In this document: positions 9,463 to 21,204 of the stretch, piece after piece
Position numbering within the stretch: position 1 is the first letter of the stretch
How the letters are laid out: each line of letters starts with the position of its first letter
NCBI GenBank assembly: GCA_030581615.1
Contig: JAKTTT010000031.1
Span: 124,001-188,000, forward strand
Reading direction: 5' to 3'
DNA: 64,000 nt
From: Alloascoidea africana
Taxonomy: Eukaryota > Ascomycota > Alloascoideomycetes > Alloascoideales > Alloascoideaceae
Made by a program: the position numbers and the translations under genes
Notes under the pieces: generated by a model
What the model saw: the letters and a program-made list of their open reading frames with translations, nothing else
Told to the model about the DNA's origin: nothing
Databases searched by the model: none

Positions 9463-12400
9463 TATATTCAAAGTGGAAAAGACAGATGAAGTTTCTGGAT
9501 TAGCTTTTTTCTTTTTTTTTTGCAGCTAGGCTGGCTGAGGATTTTTGTCGTTTTGGTGAAGGGAAAGAAAGGTGAAAAGAAAAAAAAAAGTGAACGGAGA
9601 AGAAACGCTTTTTAAATAAAGGATGATTGTCTTGGCCAACTCAATGTGGTCTCTGCCTCAATAGGTAGAACCGGAAAAAGGAAAGCCAAAAAAGGACGGA
9701 CCGAACACAAATTAAAAAAAGAACCCACACAAGTAAAGTTTTTTCTTTCAAACATGTTCATACATTTAAGCTTTTACGCGTAGAAAATAGTACCATTAGG
9801 CCTGTATGTATATGCATGCAAAATAACTGTCAATTTCCTTGTTTGTCCAGTTAGCGTTGTTCTAGGTGAGACCTCTACTAGGGGTAATCTGGATTTTTTC
9901 CGGTTTGAGACAAGCTCGCGTTCGGTTGCAATGAGGAGCGCTGTTTTTGTGCCCCTGCTTTGAAAAAAAGCTTGACGGACTTAGATTCTGCCAAAAATCA
10001 AAATCAATCATAATAGTGAAGAAAGATAAAAAATGGTCGGCAACAGCGAAGCGTTGTGACATGTCTGGGGTAAACGTTTAAGCTGGGGTTTGACCACCCC
10101 AATGCTTTACAAGGATTCGGAATAACTTGATTATTCAGCCCATCATTTTGTACTTCAACCCAATAGCAATACGTTGATTCTTAACCCAAACAAATACAAG
10201 TATTTTCCAGTGAAATTGCAGCGCTGCCGAGGGTAGGTCTTTCAAAAAATAAGCATTAGCATTTTGTATTTTGGTCCTTCTTGAGCCTCCCCCATCTTTT
10301 CTCGATAGATGGGAAAAGTGCATGTCTTTTTTTCTTTTTTTTTTTTCTTTCTTTTTGACTTTCACATACAGTAGCATGTTTGGGCAAAACTTAACTAGTG
10401 CGCGTTTAACCCACTTTAATAAGTCTAACGAACATAATAATCGGTTTCTTTCACAAAGGACAAATACATTATTGTTTGCAGATTTCCACCTCTCAGAACC
10501 AGATTCTATAGCTCTCTCCACATTTACATTTAACGAACTTTCTGCAGTGGCGGTTATGTAATAACCAAGCCCTACTAATTGAAATAAAGTAAAAGATCTT
10601 CCGAGCACCTAGCGAGGAACATGGGCTTTTTTTTTTGTCGATTCGACCCTAGAAGAAGAAAGCCGACGGCTTAAAAGTGGCACTTTCCAATTAAACTCTT
10701 CAAGCTATTTTCAGACCACTGTTGGGCTGTTGACACGTTGGTTAGATATCAATTTGGCATCCTCAAGCCAACAGAATTGAATCAAGGCCATATGGAAATG
10801 TATGACATGCTTTAATGCCGTTGACCAAGCATTTGCATCGAGTGTCAACGCAAGACAGTGCCACAAGAGTAATTTCCCGTTTTAAGAACGGGGAACATAT
10901 TTACTTCGGCGCCAAAAGCCTTGTATTATTTGATACTATTTGGTTCTAATGATGACACTCCATTAGATTGTATCCTTATCTTGAACGGTTGAAGATGCTC
11001 ATAGAGCATATATCCCGATTGACACTTACCAAAGCCTAAGAAGCAAAATAGCCATTAGCGTTTTACTCCAAAATCAGATTCATAAAAAAATGACAGCTTG
11101 AATAGTAAGGTAAAAATTCATCACAAGGCTTAGCACCAGCCTCAGAAAACCTAGCTCGGATAGTCTACACACCTGTGGATGAATGCACTTTACTAAATTC
11201 CGTAGTTTTACTAGCTACTGTTTTTCGGGACGAAGGATAAAGAATAAAAACATCGGCAAAAATTCGTCTTTTCATCCCGATATTGACTATACGTTTTATT
11301 TTTATCTTTGGGGGAAAATCCGGGAGACGAACAAAATAATTCATTAATGAGAACCAGAAAATGCCAGGAGCAGTTCACTATGTATTCGTGCACATGAGTT
11401 TTGGTTTTTAAGCGCGGAGAGAGAGATACCCAATATGGAAATCTGTAAAGCTTAAATCGGCCCGGCCGTTACATATCGGCATGCATGGCTGCCTTACATA
11501 GCACAGACTTCTCCATGTGTGCCCTTTCCCACTAAGTTATATCTTAAATGAGATATGTGAAGGGGAGGGCAAAACAAAAAAAGCGGAGTAAAACATGAAA
11601 AAGTAAAGGCCAAAAAAAAACATTCACAATTGAAAAATAAAGTTTTGATCTTTTAGCGGCTAAACTGGTCAATGAGACTAGAAAACAAGATTCCTGAAAG
11701 TATTCATTCTGCGGGGGATTGAAAAAGAAATACCATTGAGCACTGAGAGTGAGGTGGACCGGGTAGGTAACTGGATTTAAAAGCGCTACTCATGACATGT
11801 GGTGGCGTTAGTAATGCCTTATGGATAAAAGAAGTTTTTGCTTCCCCAGTTTTCCCCAGATGGGGGTTGCTGATCAGAGGGATCTAAAAGGTGGAGTGGA
11901 GCTACGGTTTGAAGAAGAAGGTTTTAGCGTCTATTTTTTTTTCTTTCCCTTACCTGGAGGAGGATCGGGTAGAAAGAGCTATGAACGGTTGTTTAAAGAT
12001 ATGACAAGACGAAATAGACTTAGGTTGGAAGCCACATCACCAACCTCACGCAAAGAAGCTTTTGGTGTACATGTGTATCATCGAACCATAGATCTGAGCT
12101 TGGGAAATGAGTTTCACGGAAGAGTAACAATGTCTCGTCACTTTGTTATGTTTCCTAGACATAATCGATATGGAGATAACCTGCAAAAAACATGTAATCA
12201 ATTAATGAATGATCAAAAACCAAGAATGTGAATGTGATTCCCATCGGTGGAGATAACGGAAAGTGGCATCTTTTCCCCACAGTATAAATTTTTCATTCTT
12301 TTTTATTATTAATTTCAGATAGGGACAATATCGGCGGATCAATATCAGATGTATTAATTTCAAATAATATGGCCCGGGACTTCTTCCCGCTGTATCTTCA

Positions 12401-13646
12401 TTTCAATGCGCTCACCATGCGGGAAAAACAAACGCTGGGTAGCAAAAAAGAAAAAATGGCTTGATCTAAACCATTATTACAACAAAGCTCTCTCTCTCCC
12501 CCCCCGGTATAATGCCATTATGCAGGGCCCCATTTGAAATATCACCTATTATTCTTGGCACAATTAAGTTGCCGACTGTTCCCATGTTCCATGTTAACGG
12601 CAGAGCGGTACATTTGAGAGAAGAGGACCAGAAAAGAATGGGATTTGTTAGGCGATATCGCGGGGAATGAGATAAATGGATTATATATCTCTTTATTAGA
12701 AATTGGATTTATCTGTTTTATTTTATTTATTTTCTTTTTAGTGGGGGATAAACTCGGTATGAGCTGTTTATAAGGAAAGAAGCATGGGGGGGATTTGGGC
12801 CTGTCAAGGATTGTACACTTTTAGTCGTTTAACAAGCCGATTGTTCCTGCCTGAGCGACAATGAAACCTTCCTTCCGCCTATATCTTAATTGTTTCTTAA
12901 TTATAGTCGAGATCTGGTATTAGGTCAGGTCTCGCAATTTCCAGATTCTCCAACAAATCTCTCTATTTTGCACATGTTTTTGTTTTCCCCCCCCCCACAA
13001 GTTTGCTCTTGTGCGGGAAAACCAAAAAAGCCAAGGCTTTTCTAATTTATTGCAGAACCAACAATAATAATGTTGTGATATTTTATATTATATTTTTCCG
13101 TCACCATTTCAAAATGCAGGAGGCCGTTTTCATTACAAGGAGGACGAAACTTAAGCCGAGGAGGCATTTTCCGTTGTGAACGCACACGCACACCTTAGCA
13201 CGCACGCACGCTTACAGAGTGTGGAAAAAAAGACTATGCAATTGTGCTGGTTCTTGCATGTTTCATTTATCCCAAGACAGACAGATTGTCTCACTACATT
13301 TCATTCTTGGGAATTCCAGTCTCATCAGCATTTGGAAACACAGTTTCTGATTATCAAAAGTTTGGCTCCCAGAATGAAGCAAGTAAAGAAGTAAAATGCT
13401 CAGACTTGGATGGACGAATTTGCGTTGGGCGCTCAACTCTATATCTGCTGGAGTGAACAGGAATGGTGCTCCCTCGGCTTTGCTCCGTCCCGAAGTGGAA
13501 AGAGTTTCGGTTTTTGTGTCTCCAAACCAGACCCGCTCAGATTACATATCACATGACCCCCACACGATGAGATCAGATCAGATCGAGATTTGTCTTGTTA
13601 GTGAATATGGCTCTGGTCTTTTGTACCATTCGCATTTTCCCCAGCT

Positions 13647-13694
13647 GGCTATCCAGCCGGCTTGCCAGGCGGCTATCCAGCCGGCTTGCCAGCA
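13647..13694. repeat. Two tandem copies of a 24-bp GC-rich unit
   Basis: The unit beginning GGCTATCCAGCCGGCTTGCC occurs at 13647-13670 and again at 13671-13694 with only the last bases differing. It contains the palindrome GCCGGC and lies about 300 bp upstream of the GUT1 start, so it may be a duplicated factor-binding site. Confidence 0.85.
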
Positions 13695-13887
13695 CCCTGA
13701 ACAATGAGCGAGAGCTCAATGCGCGGGAGCGAATAAAGTTTCTGCCCGTGGGGCTTTCTGAAATGCATGGATAGGTGACAGGGCTCTCTTGTTCCGGAAA
13801 AGGAAGCATGTGCTGACCCCCAGTGGGACGCTAACTATAATCACAGTGCTACTCCTTAGAGCTGTGATACCTTTGCAGGATGTGCAG

Positions 13888-13895
13888 TATAAAAG
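13888..13895 (+). promoter_or_regulatory. TATA box of GUT1
   Basis: TATAAAAG lies about 93-100 nt before the GUT1 ATG and is followed by a pyrimidine-rich leader. Confidence 0.6.
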
Positions 13896-13987
13896 TGTTA
13901 TCCTTTCCTCCTGCTCCACACGCTCCAACCAAATTCCATTTCTCTGTTTCTCTCTCCCATTTTCTAAACTCCCTATAGCACTCACAA

Positions 13988-15754
13988 ATGACTGTTCCTC
14001 TTGTCGCTGCGATTGACATTGGCACCACGTCCACGAGAGTCATTCTCATCTCCAAGGAAGGAAAGGCGATCCTGTCCCACCAGATTGAATATTCCACTTC
14101 AGCCTCGCTAAGCAGAGCCAAAGATGATGCGTTGTCCCCTACTGGCACATCCACCATAAACGCTGAGGGTGTTCGTGTTAGACCAGGCAAACACCTGGAG
14201 TTTGAGGACGCCAAGAGAAATCTCGGACCCACTCTTCGATTCCCCGAGCCTGGTTGGGTCGAGGTTGTTCCTTCCCACATTATTGGCAATGTGATCCAGT
14301 GTCTTGGCCGGGTCGGCAATGACTTGACATCTTTGAACAAGACTCGCTCGCCCGAGGAGAAGTACGTTGTTAAAGGGTTTGGAATCACCAACATGAGAGA
14401 AACCACAATTCTTTTTTCCAGAAAGACAGGAATGCCTCTTTACAACGGTATTGTTTGGAACGATACCAGAACCAATGACATTGTCAACAGAATCAAGAAG
14501 AGCGTTTCTGCAGAAAGACTAGAAGAAATTAGAAAGAAGTGCGGTGTGCCCTTATCCTCCTACTTTTCTGCAACAAAGCTTCAATGGATGTTTGAAAACG
14601 TCCCTGCAGTACAGGAAGCCTATGAAATTGGAGACTTGATGTTTGCAACAATTGACACCTGGGTTATCTACACGCTAACGAAGGAAAAAGCCTATGTCAC
14701 TGATGTTACAAATGCGTCCAGAACAATGTTTATGAGCATTGATACTTTACAATACGACCCAGAACTTCTTGAATTCTGGAAGTTGGATACCGAAAAGGTC
14801 AGCCTTCCAGATATCAGATCATCTAGTGAGCTTTATGGCCATTTTGCAATTCCAAACTTGGAGGCTTTCCACAGTGAAGATATTGTCAGTGAAGAAAGTC
14901 TTGAACCATTTGTGGATGCTCCTCTCTGTGGCTGTCTTGGAGATCAATCTGCTTCATTGGTTGGTCAACTGGCCTTTGAGCAAGGTAGTGCCAAAAATAC
15001 ATATGGAACTGGATGTTTCTTGCTTCTCAATACAGGAACCACCAAGACAATCAGCGAAAATGGTGCTTTGACCACTTTAGGTTATTGGTTTAAGGATTTG
15101 GAAGGGAAAGAATCGGTGCCTTGCTATGCTCTGGAAGGATCAATTGCTGTTGCAGGATCCTGTGTACAGTGGCTAAGAGACAATCTACGACTTATTAACC
15201 GATCTGCTGATGTTGGGCCCCTTGCTTCCCAAGCGTCAAACACTGGAGGAGTTGTGTTTGTACCTGCCTTTTCCGGGCTGTTTGCTCCATACTGGGATGC
15301 AGATGCCAGAGGAACAATCTTTGGTCTTACGCAGTACACACATGCCTCTCACATTGCTCGAGCAGCTATTGAAGGAGTTTGTTATCAAACCTTGGCTATC
15401 TTGAAGGCCATGTCCAAGGACTCTGGTACAAGTCTAAAGACATTGAAAGTGGATGGTGGTATGTCCAAGTCTAACGAAGTGATGCAGATCCAGTCCGATA
15501 TCTTGGGTGATGATGTTGTTGTTGAGAGAATGTCTGTGTCAGAGGGGACAGCACTCGGAGCAGCAATTGCAGCCGGTTTGTCCAAGTCTGTGGGACTCTG
15601 GTCCGATATTGACGAGGTCAAGAAGACAATAGGGAGTGGAATTGGTTCAGATAGCTTTACCTCGACCTCTGAGCCGGACAAGAGAGAGAAGGACTATGCC
15701 AGATGGCAAAAGGCCATTGAAAGAGCCAAAGGTTGGATGTCTGAGGACTTGTAA
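13988..15754 (+). CDS. GUT1: Glycerol kinase
   Basis: Gut1 phosphorylates glycerol to glycerol-3-phosphate with ATP, the first step of glycerol catabolism in the cytosol. The 588-residue FGGY-family protein starts A-A-I-D-I-G-T-T-S-T-R-V (phosphate-binding loop 1). Further marks are N-M-R-E-T-T, G-I-V-W-N-D-T-R-T, G-D-Q-S-A-S-L-V-G-Q, N-T-Y-G-T-G-C-F-L-L and F-S-G-L-F-A-P-Y-W with D-x-x-A-R-G. An insertion of about 40 residues separates the first strand from the G-W-V-E-V motif, as in other fungal glycerol kinases. The frame is unbroken and the first ATG is used. The divergent neighbour across 4.5 kb is an aquaglyceroporin, so uptake and phosphorylation may be co-regulated. Confidence 0.97.
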   Translation: MTVPLVAAIDIGTTSTRVILISKEGKAILSHQIEYSTSASLSRAKDDALSPTGTSTINAEGVRVRPGKHLEFEDAKRNLGPTLRFPEPGWVEVVPSHIIGNVIQCLGRVGNDLTSLNKTRSPEEKYVVKGFGITNMRETTILFSRKTGMPLYNGIVWNDTRTNDIVNRIKKSVSAERLEEIRKKCGVPLSSYFSATKLQWMFENVPAVQEAYEIGDLMFATIDTWVIYTLTKEKAYVTDVTNASRTMFMSIDTLQYDPELLEFWKLDTEKVSLPDIRSSSELYGHFAIPNLEAFHSEDIVSEESLEPFVDAPLCGCLGDQSASLVGQLAFEQGSAKNTYGTGCFLLLNTGTTKTISENGALTTLGYWFKDLEGKESVPCYALEGSIAVAGSCVQWLRDNLRLINRSADVGPLASQASNTGGVVFVPAFSGLFAPYWDADARGTIFGLTQYTHASHIARAAIEGVCYQTLAILKAMSKDSGTSLKTLKVDGGMSKSNEVMQIQSDILGDDVVVERMSVSEGTALGAAIAAGLSKSVGLWSDIDEVKKTIGSGIGSDSFTSTSEPDKREKDYARWQKAIERAKGWMSEDL

Positions 15755-16794
15755 AGTAAGCTAACTGTCTATCAGAGACAATCATATTTATTGAGAACTT
15801 TTGTTGAGTTACGTATTATGTATGAATGTGCCCACGATAATTAATGTTTAAGAATGAAATGAGAAACACTGGGGGAAGTACCACACGGCTCAGCTAAGCG
15901 CTGTTGGGCTCCAGCAAAGGGAGGAAGGGCAACTCTAATTCCAGGGCGTGTAACAAAGGAGATGAAGGCAAGCCAGAGGCTGCAGTCAGTGTCTCTCATC
16001 GGCATCCAAATCCAGGTCCACGGGCCAAAGGAGAACTTCAAGATGGGGGACCCCAAGCTACGTGCAACATGTCTCGTACCTGATCTGGGGAGACCAATTG
16101 GAGTTGGATTCTGGCGCTATCCAGCCGAAAGCACTTTATGAGGGTCTTTTGGTCTTTTGGTCTTGTGATCTGCGCTCAGGCCTCAGACTTCAGACTTCAG
16201 GCCTTGCCAGCTCTATATTGACTGGCCAATCTCGACCTGCTCATTGGCTGGATTGGACCCCCTTTAGCTGAGCATATGTCTAGGTTGGCCTATCGAGAAG
16301 ACGGGAGGACCGTGGAGAACACCACGAGCACTGGCCCAGGAGAACAGTGTATGGCCAAGAGCGATCACCGTAGTCAGCTCTATTCTACAACTTGACGTAC
16401 GCCTATAACTCTAGGTTGAATGGTTCCTCTTGTTCTTGTTCGTGTGCCATCTTGGAGAGCTTTCCCAAGCGAGGGATTAATTCGCCAGGAAGGAATAGAC
16501 GCTGTCGGTTGATTCTACCACAGCATTTGCCGCCCACGTCTACGAGTTTTAGTTCCAGGACCGCCCTAACGGCCCATGAAACAGCACCAGTCCTTTTCCT
16601 TTGACAAACGCTCGGTGGCGATGCCCGGAGCGAAGGAGTGAGTCATGCCTCTGCCATCCCATCTCAGGCTGGAGTTCAGCAGCAATATTTCGGAGCTGCC
16701 GTTGCCCGGCCCAGCGGGCTGCCAAACCGCCGCAATCTCCCACAGCCCGCGATGACCTGGAGAAGCTCTCGTGCCCGCCCTCGCCGTTGGCTCT

Positions 16795-16918
16795 AGCCGC
16801 TGGCTCTAGCCGCTGGCTCTAGCTGCTGCCACTGGGCGTCGCACCTTGCCAGCTTGTCAGCTTGTCAGCTTCTCTGTTTGTCAGCTCCTCAGCTGCTCAG
16901 CTGCTCAGCTCAAGCCTC
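16795..16918. repeat. Short tandem repeats in the GLN1 upstream region
   Basis: A 13-bp unit GGCTCTAGCCGCT is repeated about three times (16790-16830). It is followed by irregular CAGCTTGT and CAGCTGCT repeats to about 16915. They resemble slippage-derived repeats and could bring variation in promoter spacing. Confidence 0.75.
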
Positions 16919-16984
16919 GTAGAGCCAGCTCAGCAAGCACAGCGCCTTCGAGTGCGGCTTTTCGACGCATCACGTGAATCGAAC

Positions 16985-16991
16985 CGGGTAA
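16985..16991 (+). promoter_or_regulatory. Reb1-like site (CGGGTAA) upstream of GLN1
   Basis: Exact CGGGTAA. In yeasts this word is the core of the Reb1 general regulatory factor site; binding here is inferred. Confidence 0.4.
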
Positions 16992-17058
16992 CGCTATCGA
17001 GCCGGGCGCGCTGATTGGCCGAGCCGGGCGCCATGGCGAGGGCGCGCGGCGGTTGCGC

Positions 17059-17085
17059 GGCGGGCGGCGGGCGCTGATTGGCTGG
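17059..17085 (+). promoter_or_regulatory. 27-bp GC-rich CCAAT module, near-identical to one in the NHP6-PIF1 promoter
   Basis: A GGCGGG-type GC block is followed directly by GCTGATTGGCTGG, a reversed CCAAT box. It matches 50723-50749 at 26 of 27 positions. A CCAAT box is the site of the Hap2/3/5 complex; the GC block may bind a second factor. Confidence 0.6.
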
Positions 17086-17418
17086 GAGGCGTTTGGCCTT
17101 ATCGCCCGGCATCCGCACCCGGGTCGCGTTTCCCGGGCCCTGAGGCTCGGGTGCTGCACAGATATGCGCTCAGAATAAACGGTTGGGTCCAAAAAAAGCC
17201 CGGGTATAAAACTCTTCTCTTTCCCTGCTCTTCTTTCTCTTCATCTCTTGATCAAAGCCTTTTAAAAGCCTGTTCTTTTGGTAGACTTTTTGTCCTCCTC
17301 CTAGCCTTTATTCCTTGCCGGATTCGTTCTGTCTGACTTTTTTGTTGACGCGCTCTGTGCAAATCAAAATCAAATTAAATCCAAATCCAATTCCAAATCC
17401 AAATCATCTCCATTTATA

Positions 17419-18534
17419 ATGTCCTCCTCGATCGTTTCCAATACTGCTACTTTGCAAAAGTACCAGGACCTCCCACAAAACGGCAAGATCATTGCTGAGT
17501 ACGTCTGGGTCGACGGCACCTCAAACCTTCGTTCCAAAGGCAGGACGTTGAACAAGAAGCCCACCTCGGTCGATGACCTGCCCGAGTGGAACTTTGACGG
17601 CTCCTCCACAAACCAGGCTCCAGGACATGACTCGGACATTTATCTGAGGCCCGTTGCCTTTTATCCTGACCCTTTCAGAAGAGGTGACAACATTGTTGTT
17701 TTGGCTGAGTGCTGGAACAACGATGGAACCCCAAACAAGTTTAACCATCGTCATGAATGCGCAAAGCTAATGGCCGCTCATGAGGACCAAAAAATTTGGT
17801 TCGGTCTGGAACAAGAATACACTCTATTTGACCAATATGACGACGTTTATGGTTGGCCCAAGGGTGGTTTCCCTGCCCCACAAGGACCTTACTACTGTGG
17901 TGTTGGTACCGGCAAAGTCTATGCCCGTGATGTGATCGAGGCCCATTACAGAGCCTGTCTATATTCCGGTATTGAGATCTCCGGCATTAACGCCGAGGTT
18001 ATGCCTTCCCAATGGGAATTCCAGGTCGGACCTTGCGAAGGTATCGCCATGGGTGACCAACTCTGGATTGCCCGATATTTCTTGCACCGTGTTGCTGAAG
18101 ACTTTGGTGTCAAGATTTCTTTCCATCCAAAACCTCTCAAGGGAGACTGGAACGGCGCTGGATGCCATACCAACGTTTCCACCGTTGCCATGCGAAAACC
18201 AGGTGGCATGAAGTACATTGAAGACGCCATTGACAAGTTGGCTAAGAGACATGGCGAGCACATTGCTCTTTACGGAACTGACAATGATCAACGTCTTACT
18301 GGACGACATGAGACTGCCTCGCTTGCCAACTTTTCTGCCGGTGTTGCCAACCGTGGTGCATCAATCAGAATCCCCCGATCAGTTAGCAAGGAGGGTTATG
18401 GTTACTTTGAAGATAGACGACCGGCCTCCAACATTGATCCATACCTTGTCACTGGCATAATGGTTGAGACGATTTGTGGTGCTATTCCCGAGGCTGATAT
18501 GACTGCCGACTTTAAGAGGGAATCTGCGGAGTAG
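17419..18534 (+). CDS. GLN1: Glutamine synthetase
   Basis: Gln1 makes glutamine from glutamate, ammonia and ATP in the cytosol and is the main ammonia-assimilating enzyme. The 371-residue sequence shows the eukaryotic GSII marks: [11 protein letters not shown] near residue 55, W-F-G-L-E-Q-E-Y-T near 117, the N-G-A-G-C-H-T-N-type ATP region (here W-N-G-A-G-C-H-T-N), and [13 protein letters not shown] near the C terminus. It is full length and unspliced. CTG encodes the conserved Leu before P-E-W-N, which argues against a CUG-Ser code. The ATG at 17419 is the first in frame and follows a CAAATC-rich leader and a TATAAA. The GC-rich CCAAT promoter module is shared with NHP6-PIF1. Confidence 0.98.
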   Translation: MSSSIVSNTATLQKYQDLPQNGKIIAEYVWVDGTSNLRSKGRTLNKKPTSVDDLPEWNFDGSSTNQAPGHDSDIYLRPVAFYPDPFRRGDNIVVLAECWNNDGTPNKFNHRHECAKLMAAHEDQKIWFGLEQEYTLFDQYDDVYGWPKGGFPAPQGPYYCGVGTGKVYARDVIEAHYRACLYSGIEISGINAEVMPSQWEFQVGPCEGIAMGDQLWIARYFLHRVAEDFGVKISFHPKPLKGDWNGAGCHTNVSTVAMRKPGGMKYIEDAIDKLAKRHGEHIALYGTDNDQRLTGRHETASLANFSAGVANRGASIRIPRSVSKEGYGYFEDRRPASNIDPYLVTGIMVETICGAIPEADMTADFKRESAE

Positions 18535-19454
18535 TTCTAGTGTTTGTTTTGTTTTAATTTGTCTTGTGTTTTTTTCTTAAAGAAGTTTGGTCAATTTTTT
18601 TTTTATTTTTTTGTCCTTGACTTGTTATCAAAAGGAGATATACGAGTGAAAAAAAAAAGAAAGTCAAAAACACAAGTGTATTCTTGTGAAGTAAAAACAG
18701 AAATTCTGTTTTTTCTCATTGTACTAATGTTTATAGAAAGAAGGATGGAGAAGGAGAGATCGAATAACACTGTTTGATGGGGATTTTTTAGTTATTATTT
18801 TTTTTTAATTTTTTTTACTTAGGCATCCAAAAGCTACGGAAGAGTAGTAGTAACTAATAATAATGGAACAAAAAGAAGGAAAGATACACACCTCTTGTCA
18901 TCTTATTCAAAATCTCACAAATAATCTTGTAGATTGTTCAAAACTCTGAAAATGGCAAGAACTTTTAACTAACCTCTTCCAAAGTTTACAAATTGGTTTC
19001 GTCCTCGACATTCGGCTAGAGTAATGCTGATGTCCTTGTATCACATTTATGTCTCAAAAGTTAGACGCCGAACCTATTGCACACGCTATGATGACGACGT
19101 TCAAGCTGTGAAGCAGGGACGTGATCTGTTCACTGAGAATTCTACAAAAATTCATGATATGGACTTTTCTGATTCCCCAGTGTACAGAAAAGATTGATTC
19201 TTGTTCAATGTGACGAAATTGTCAAATACTCCCGGATTTCAATGTCTGGATGACTTGCAGTTACCCTGCAAAATATATGGTACACGTGATATACGAAACA
19301 CCCGTACATCCACTCCAAATGGGAAGCGCTCACCCATAGAAACCGCTGGGGGAACGAGGATTAATCCTTTTTGCTGGTTTGATTCAATTGGGCTCTGATA
19401 CAGGGAAATCAAATCTTGGGATAAAAACTAGATTTATCAAAGTTTGATATAGCC
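18535..19454. other. Spacer between GLN1 and VMA13
   Basis: The GLN1 3' flank has poly-T and poly-A runs (18595-18660 and 18785-18820). The rest is unremarkable AT-rich sequence that serves as the VMA13 upstream region. No gene or clear motif is seen. Confidence 0.45.
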
Positions 19455-21204
19455 ATGACTGCTGACAAGGTAAGTCTTTTTTCCCCCTTAGAGTCTGGTT
19501 TCCTGATAGGCAACACAGTTTCAACTTTTTTGATGTCTATCTCAATTCATTGTTATCATTGAACATTGAGATATGCGGACATTTACCTACCATGGGATGA
19601 ACTTTCTAGAGACTCCTTTTTTTTTGCTTTTTTTTGTCTGTTCAATTCTAACAGGTGGATATGTGTATAACACAGCCAAGCATTGTGACTTTTGATAGCC
19701 CATACTTGGAAGAGATCCAAACGGCGATTGAAGCCAAGCCCATCCCCTGGGAAGGATATCTTCGTGCAAATCTTTTAACCAGTGATGAAGCTGTTTGTTT
19801 AAAACAAATCGATAAGCAGACTCATGAATCCAGAAACGCAACTGTGAGAAATGTATGTGCTATTTGACTGGGGGCTTATCTCCTGCTGAACGACGACGAC
19901 GTTTCTGACCCTCCCCCCAATATACATCTAGGAGCTCGGGTTATACGCAACAACTTCCCTCACTTTGCTCGATAAGATCAATAGAGACGATGTGATTAGA
20001 TTCATATTGAGCTTTGTTTCGGAAGTTTCTGTTGGTATGTTTATGTTTTTTTTGTTCCTTATGAACTCGTCAATCTGACCAATGTTTCTAGAGGTTCCCG
20101 AATTCGTCGATTCCCTACTGGCAACTTCCAAAGAGATTGACCCCCAGCTTCCCTATTCACCTTTCATCAAGCTATTGGCGAATCCAGATGAAGCAATCTC
20201 GTTGTTGAGCGTTCAAATCTTGACGGTTCTTCTTGTGTAAGTTTATATCCTCTCAGTATTGCAACTTGTAAGTTTTTGGCTAACTCCTCTCCAGTCGACA
20301 ACCACACGATGGAAATGCATCCCAGTCTCTGTTCACAGCAATTGCAACTGGTCTTGTAGGGAGTGAAAACACAAAGTTGCAAGATATTGGAATTCAAGCT
20401 TTGAAGTCTCTTTTATCGATAAAGATTTATAGAACTGCATTTTGGGACAATCATAAACTCTTGGCTCCTTCCATCATCAAGCTTTTAAAATCCGCAAGGG
20501 GTGGTCTACAATTACAATACTATACCTTACTTGTGTTTTGGCTTGAGACATTTGAAGCAGTTCCTGCTTCTCAAATCCTGACTAACTATGAAATTGCACC
20601 TTTGTACCTTGATATAATCAAAAACTCTGTGAAAGAAAAGATTATCCGCGTTGCTGTTGCTACATTGGTGAATCTCATTACCATTACAGATCCCGCTTTC
20701 CAAAAGGCCAAGAAATTTAACATCAATACCCTTTTGCTCCATTCAGCTTTGCCATTGATAAACATGCTGATTGAGAGAAAGTGGAGCGATGAAGAGCTCA
20801 TTGAGGATTTGCAAACCCTTCAACTCACTTTGCAAGAATCGTTTGATTCAATGTCCACTTTTGACGAGTATACCACGGAATTGGAAACGGGGAAACTAAG
20901 ATGGAGTCCACCCCATCGATCGGACGAATTTTGGAGGGTAAACAGTGAAAAATTTAAAGAATTGAATTGGAAACTTTTAAAAAGACTTGTGGCTGTTCTA
21001 AATAGTTCGAATAATTCTTTGGTTTTGGCCGTAGCGTCAAATGACATTTCGCATATCATTGAACAATTGCCCGAGGGACTCAAAGTGTTGGAAGACATTG
21101 GTGCAAAGACTAAAGTGATGGAGTTGATGAATCATGGCGATTCGGAAGTACGTTATGAAGCTTTGAAAGCAACTCAAACTTTTATTTCTCATTCGTTCAA
21201 ATAA
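19455..21204 (+). CDS. VMA13: V-ATPase V1 subunit H, five exons
   Basis: Subunit H bridges the V1 stator and the membrane sector and activates the assembled vacuolar proton pump. I reconstruct exons 19455-19469, 19655-19852, 19932-20034, 20092-20236 and 20295-21204; phases agree and give 456 residues (S. cerevisiae 478). The C-terminal domain is clear: L-K-V-L-E-D-I-G-A-K, then V-M-E-L-M-N-H-G-D-S-E-V-R-Y-E-A-L. Helical repeats (ARM-like) fill the middle. The first exon has only five codons. The acceptor of intron 1 is ambiguous: 19654 follows the branch-like CTAAC immediately, while 19675 (ACACAG) is 20 nt further, in frame, and would shorten the protein by seven residues to 449; the second looks more natural. 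Introns 2-4 are 57-79 nt. Confidence 0.93.

Larger units (their letters stand above)
9463..13987. promoter_or_regulatory. 4.5-kb intergenic region between divergent aquaglyceroporin and GUT1 genes
   Basis: No gene is convincing in this long stretch. The frames at 10135-10608 (-) and 11821-12231 (+) are rich in homopolymer-driven Lys or Phe runs and resemble no protein I know. The sequence is AT-rich with many A/T homopolymers, a C-run at 12498-12506 and another at 12988-12995. From about 13200 rightward it becomes more GC-rich and holds a 24-bp tandem duplication and a TATA box serving GUT1. Such a long non-coding region in a compact genome suggests extended regulation, a non-coding RNA, or a lost gene; the sequence does not tell which. 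Confidence 0.5.
15755..17418. promoter_or_regulatory. GUT1 3' flank and long GC-rich GLN1 upstream region
   Basis: No gene is seen. From about 16590 to 17160 the composition is markedly GC-rich and holds repeats, a CACGTG (about 16973), a Reb1-like site, and two reverse CCAAT boxes (17014-17018 and 17077-17081). A TATAAA at 17205-17210 lies about 210 nt before the GLN1 ATG. The leader just before the ATG is built of CAAATC-like repeats (about 17361-17406). Confidence 0.55.

Noticed and set aside
10135-10608. 157-codon reverse-strand open frame in the aquaglyceroporin-GUT1 spacer
   Set aside because: Its length depends on an A/T homopolymer giving a poly-Lys run, and no domain or conserved-looking segment is present.
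11821-12231. 136-codon + frame starting with ATG
   Set aside because: A poly-Phe run from a T-tract and no family resemblance; could still be checked by RNA-seq.
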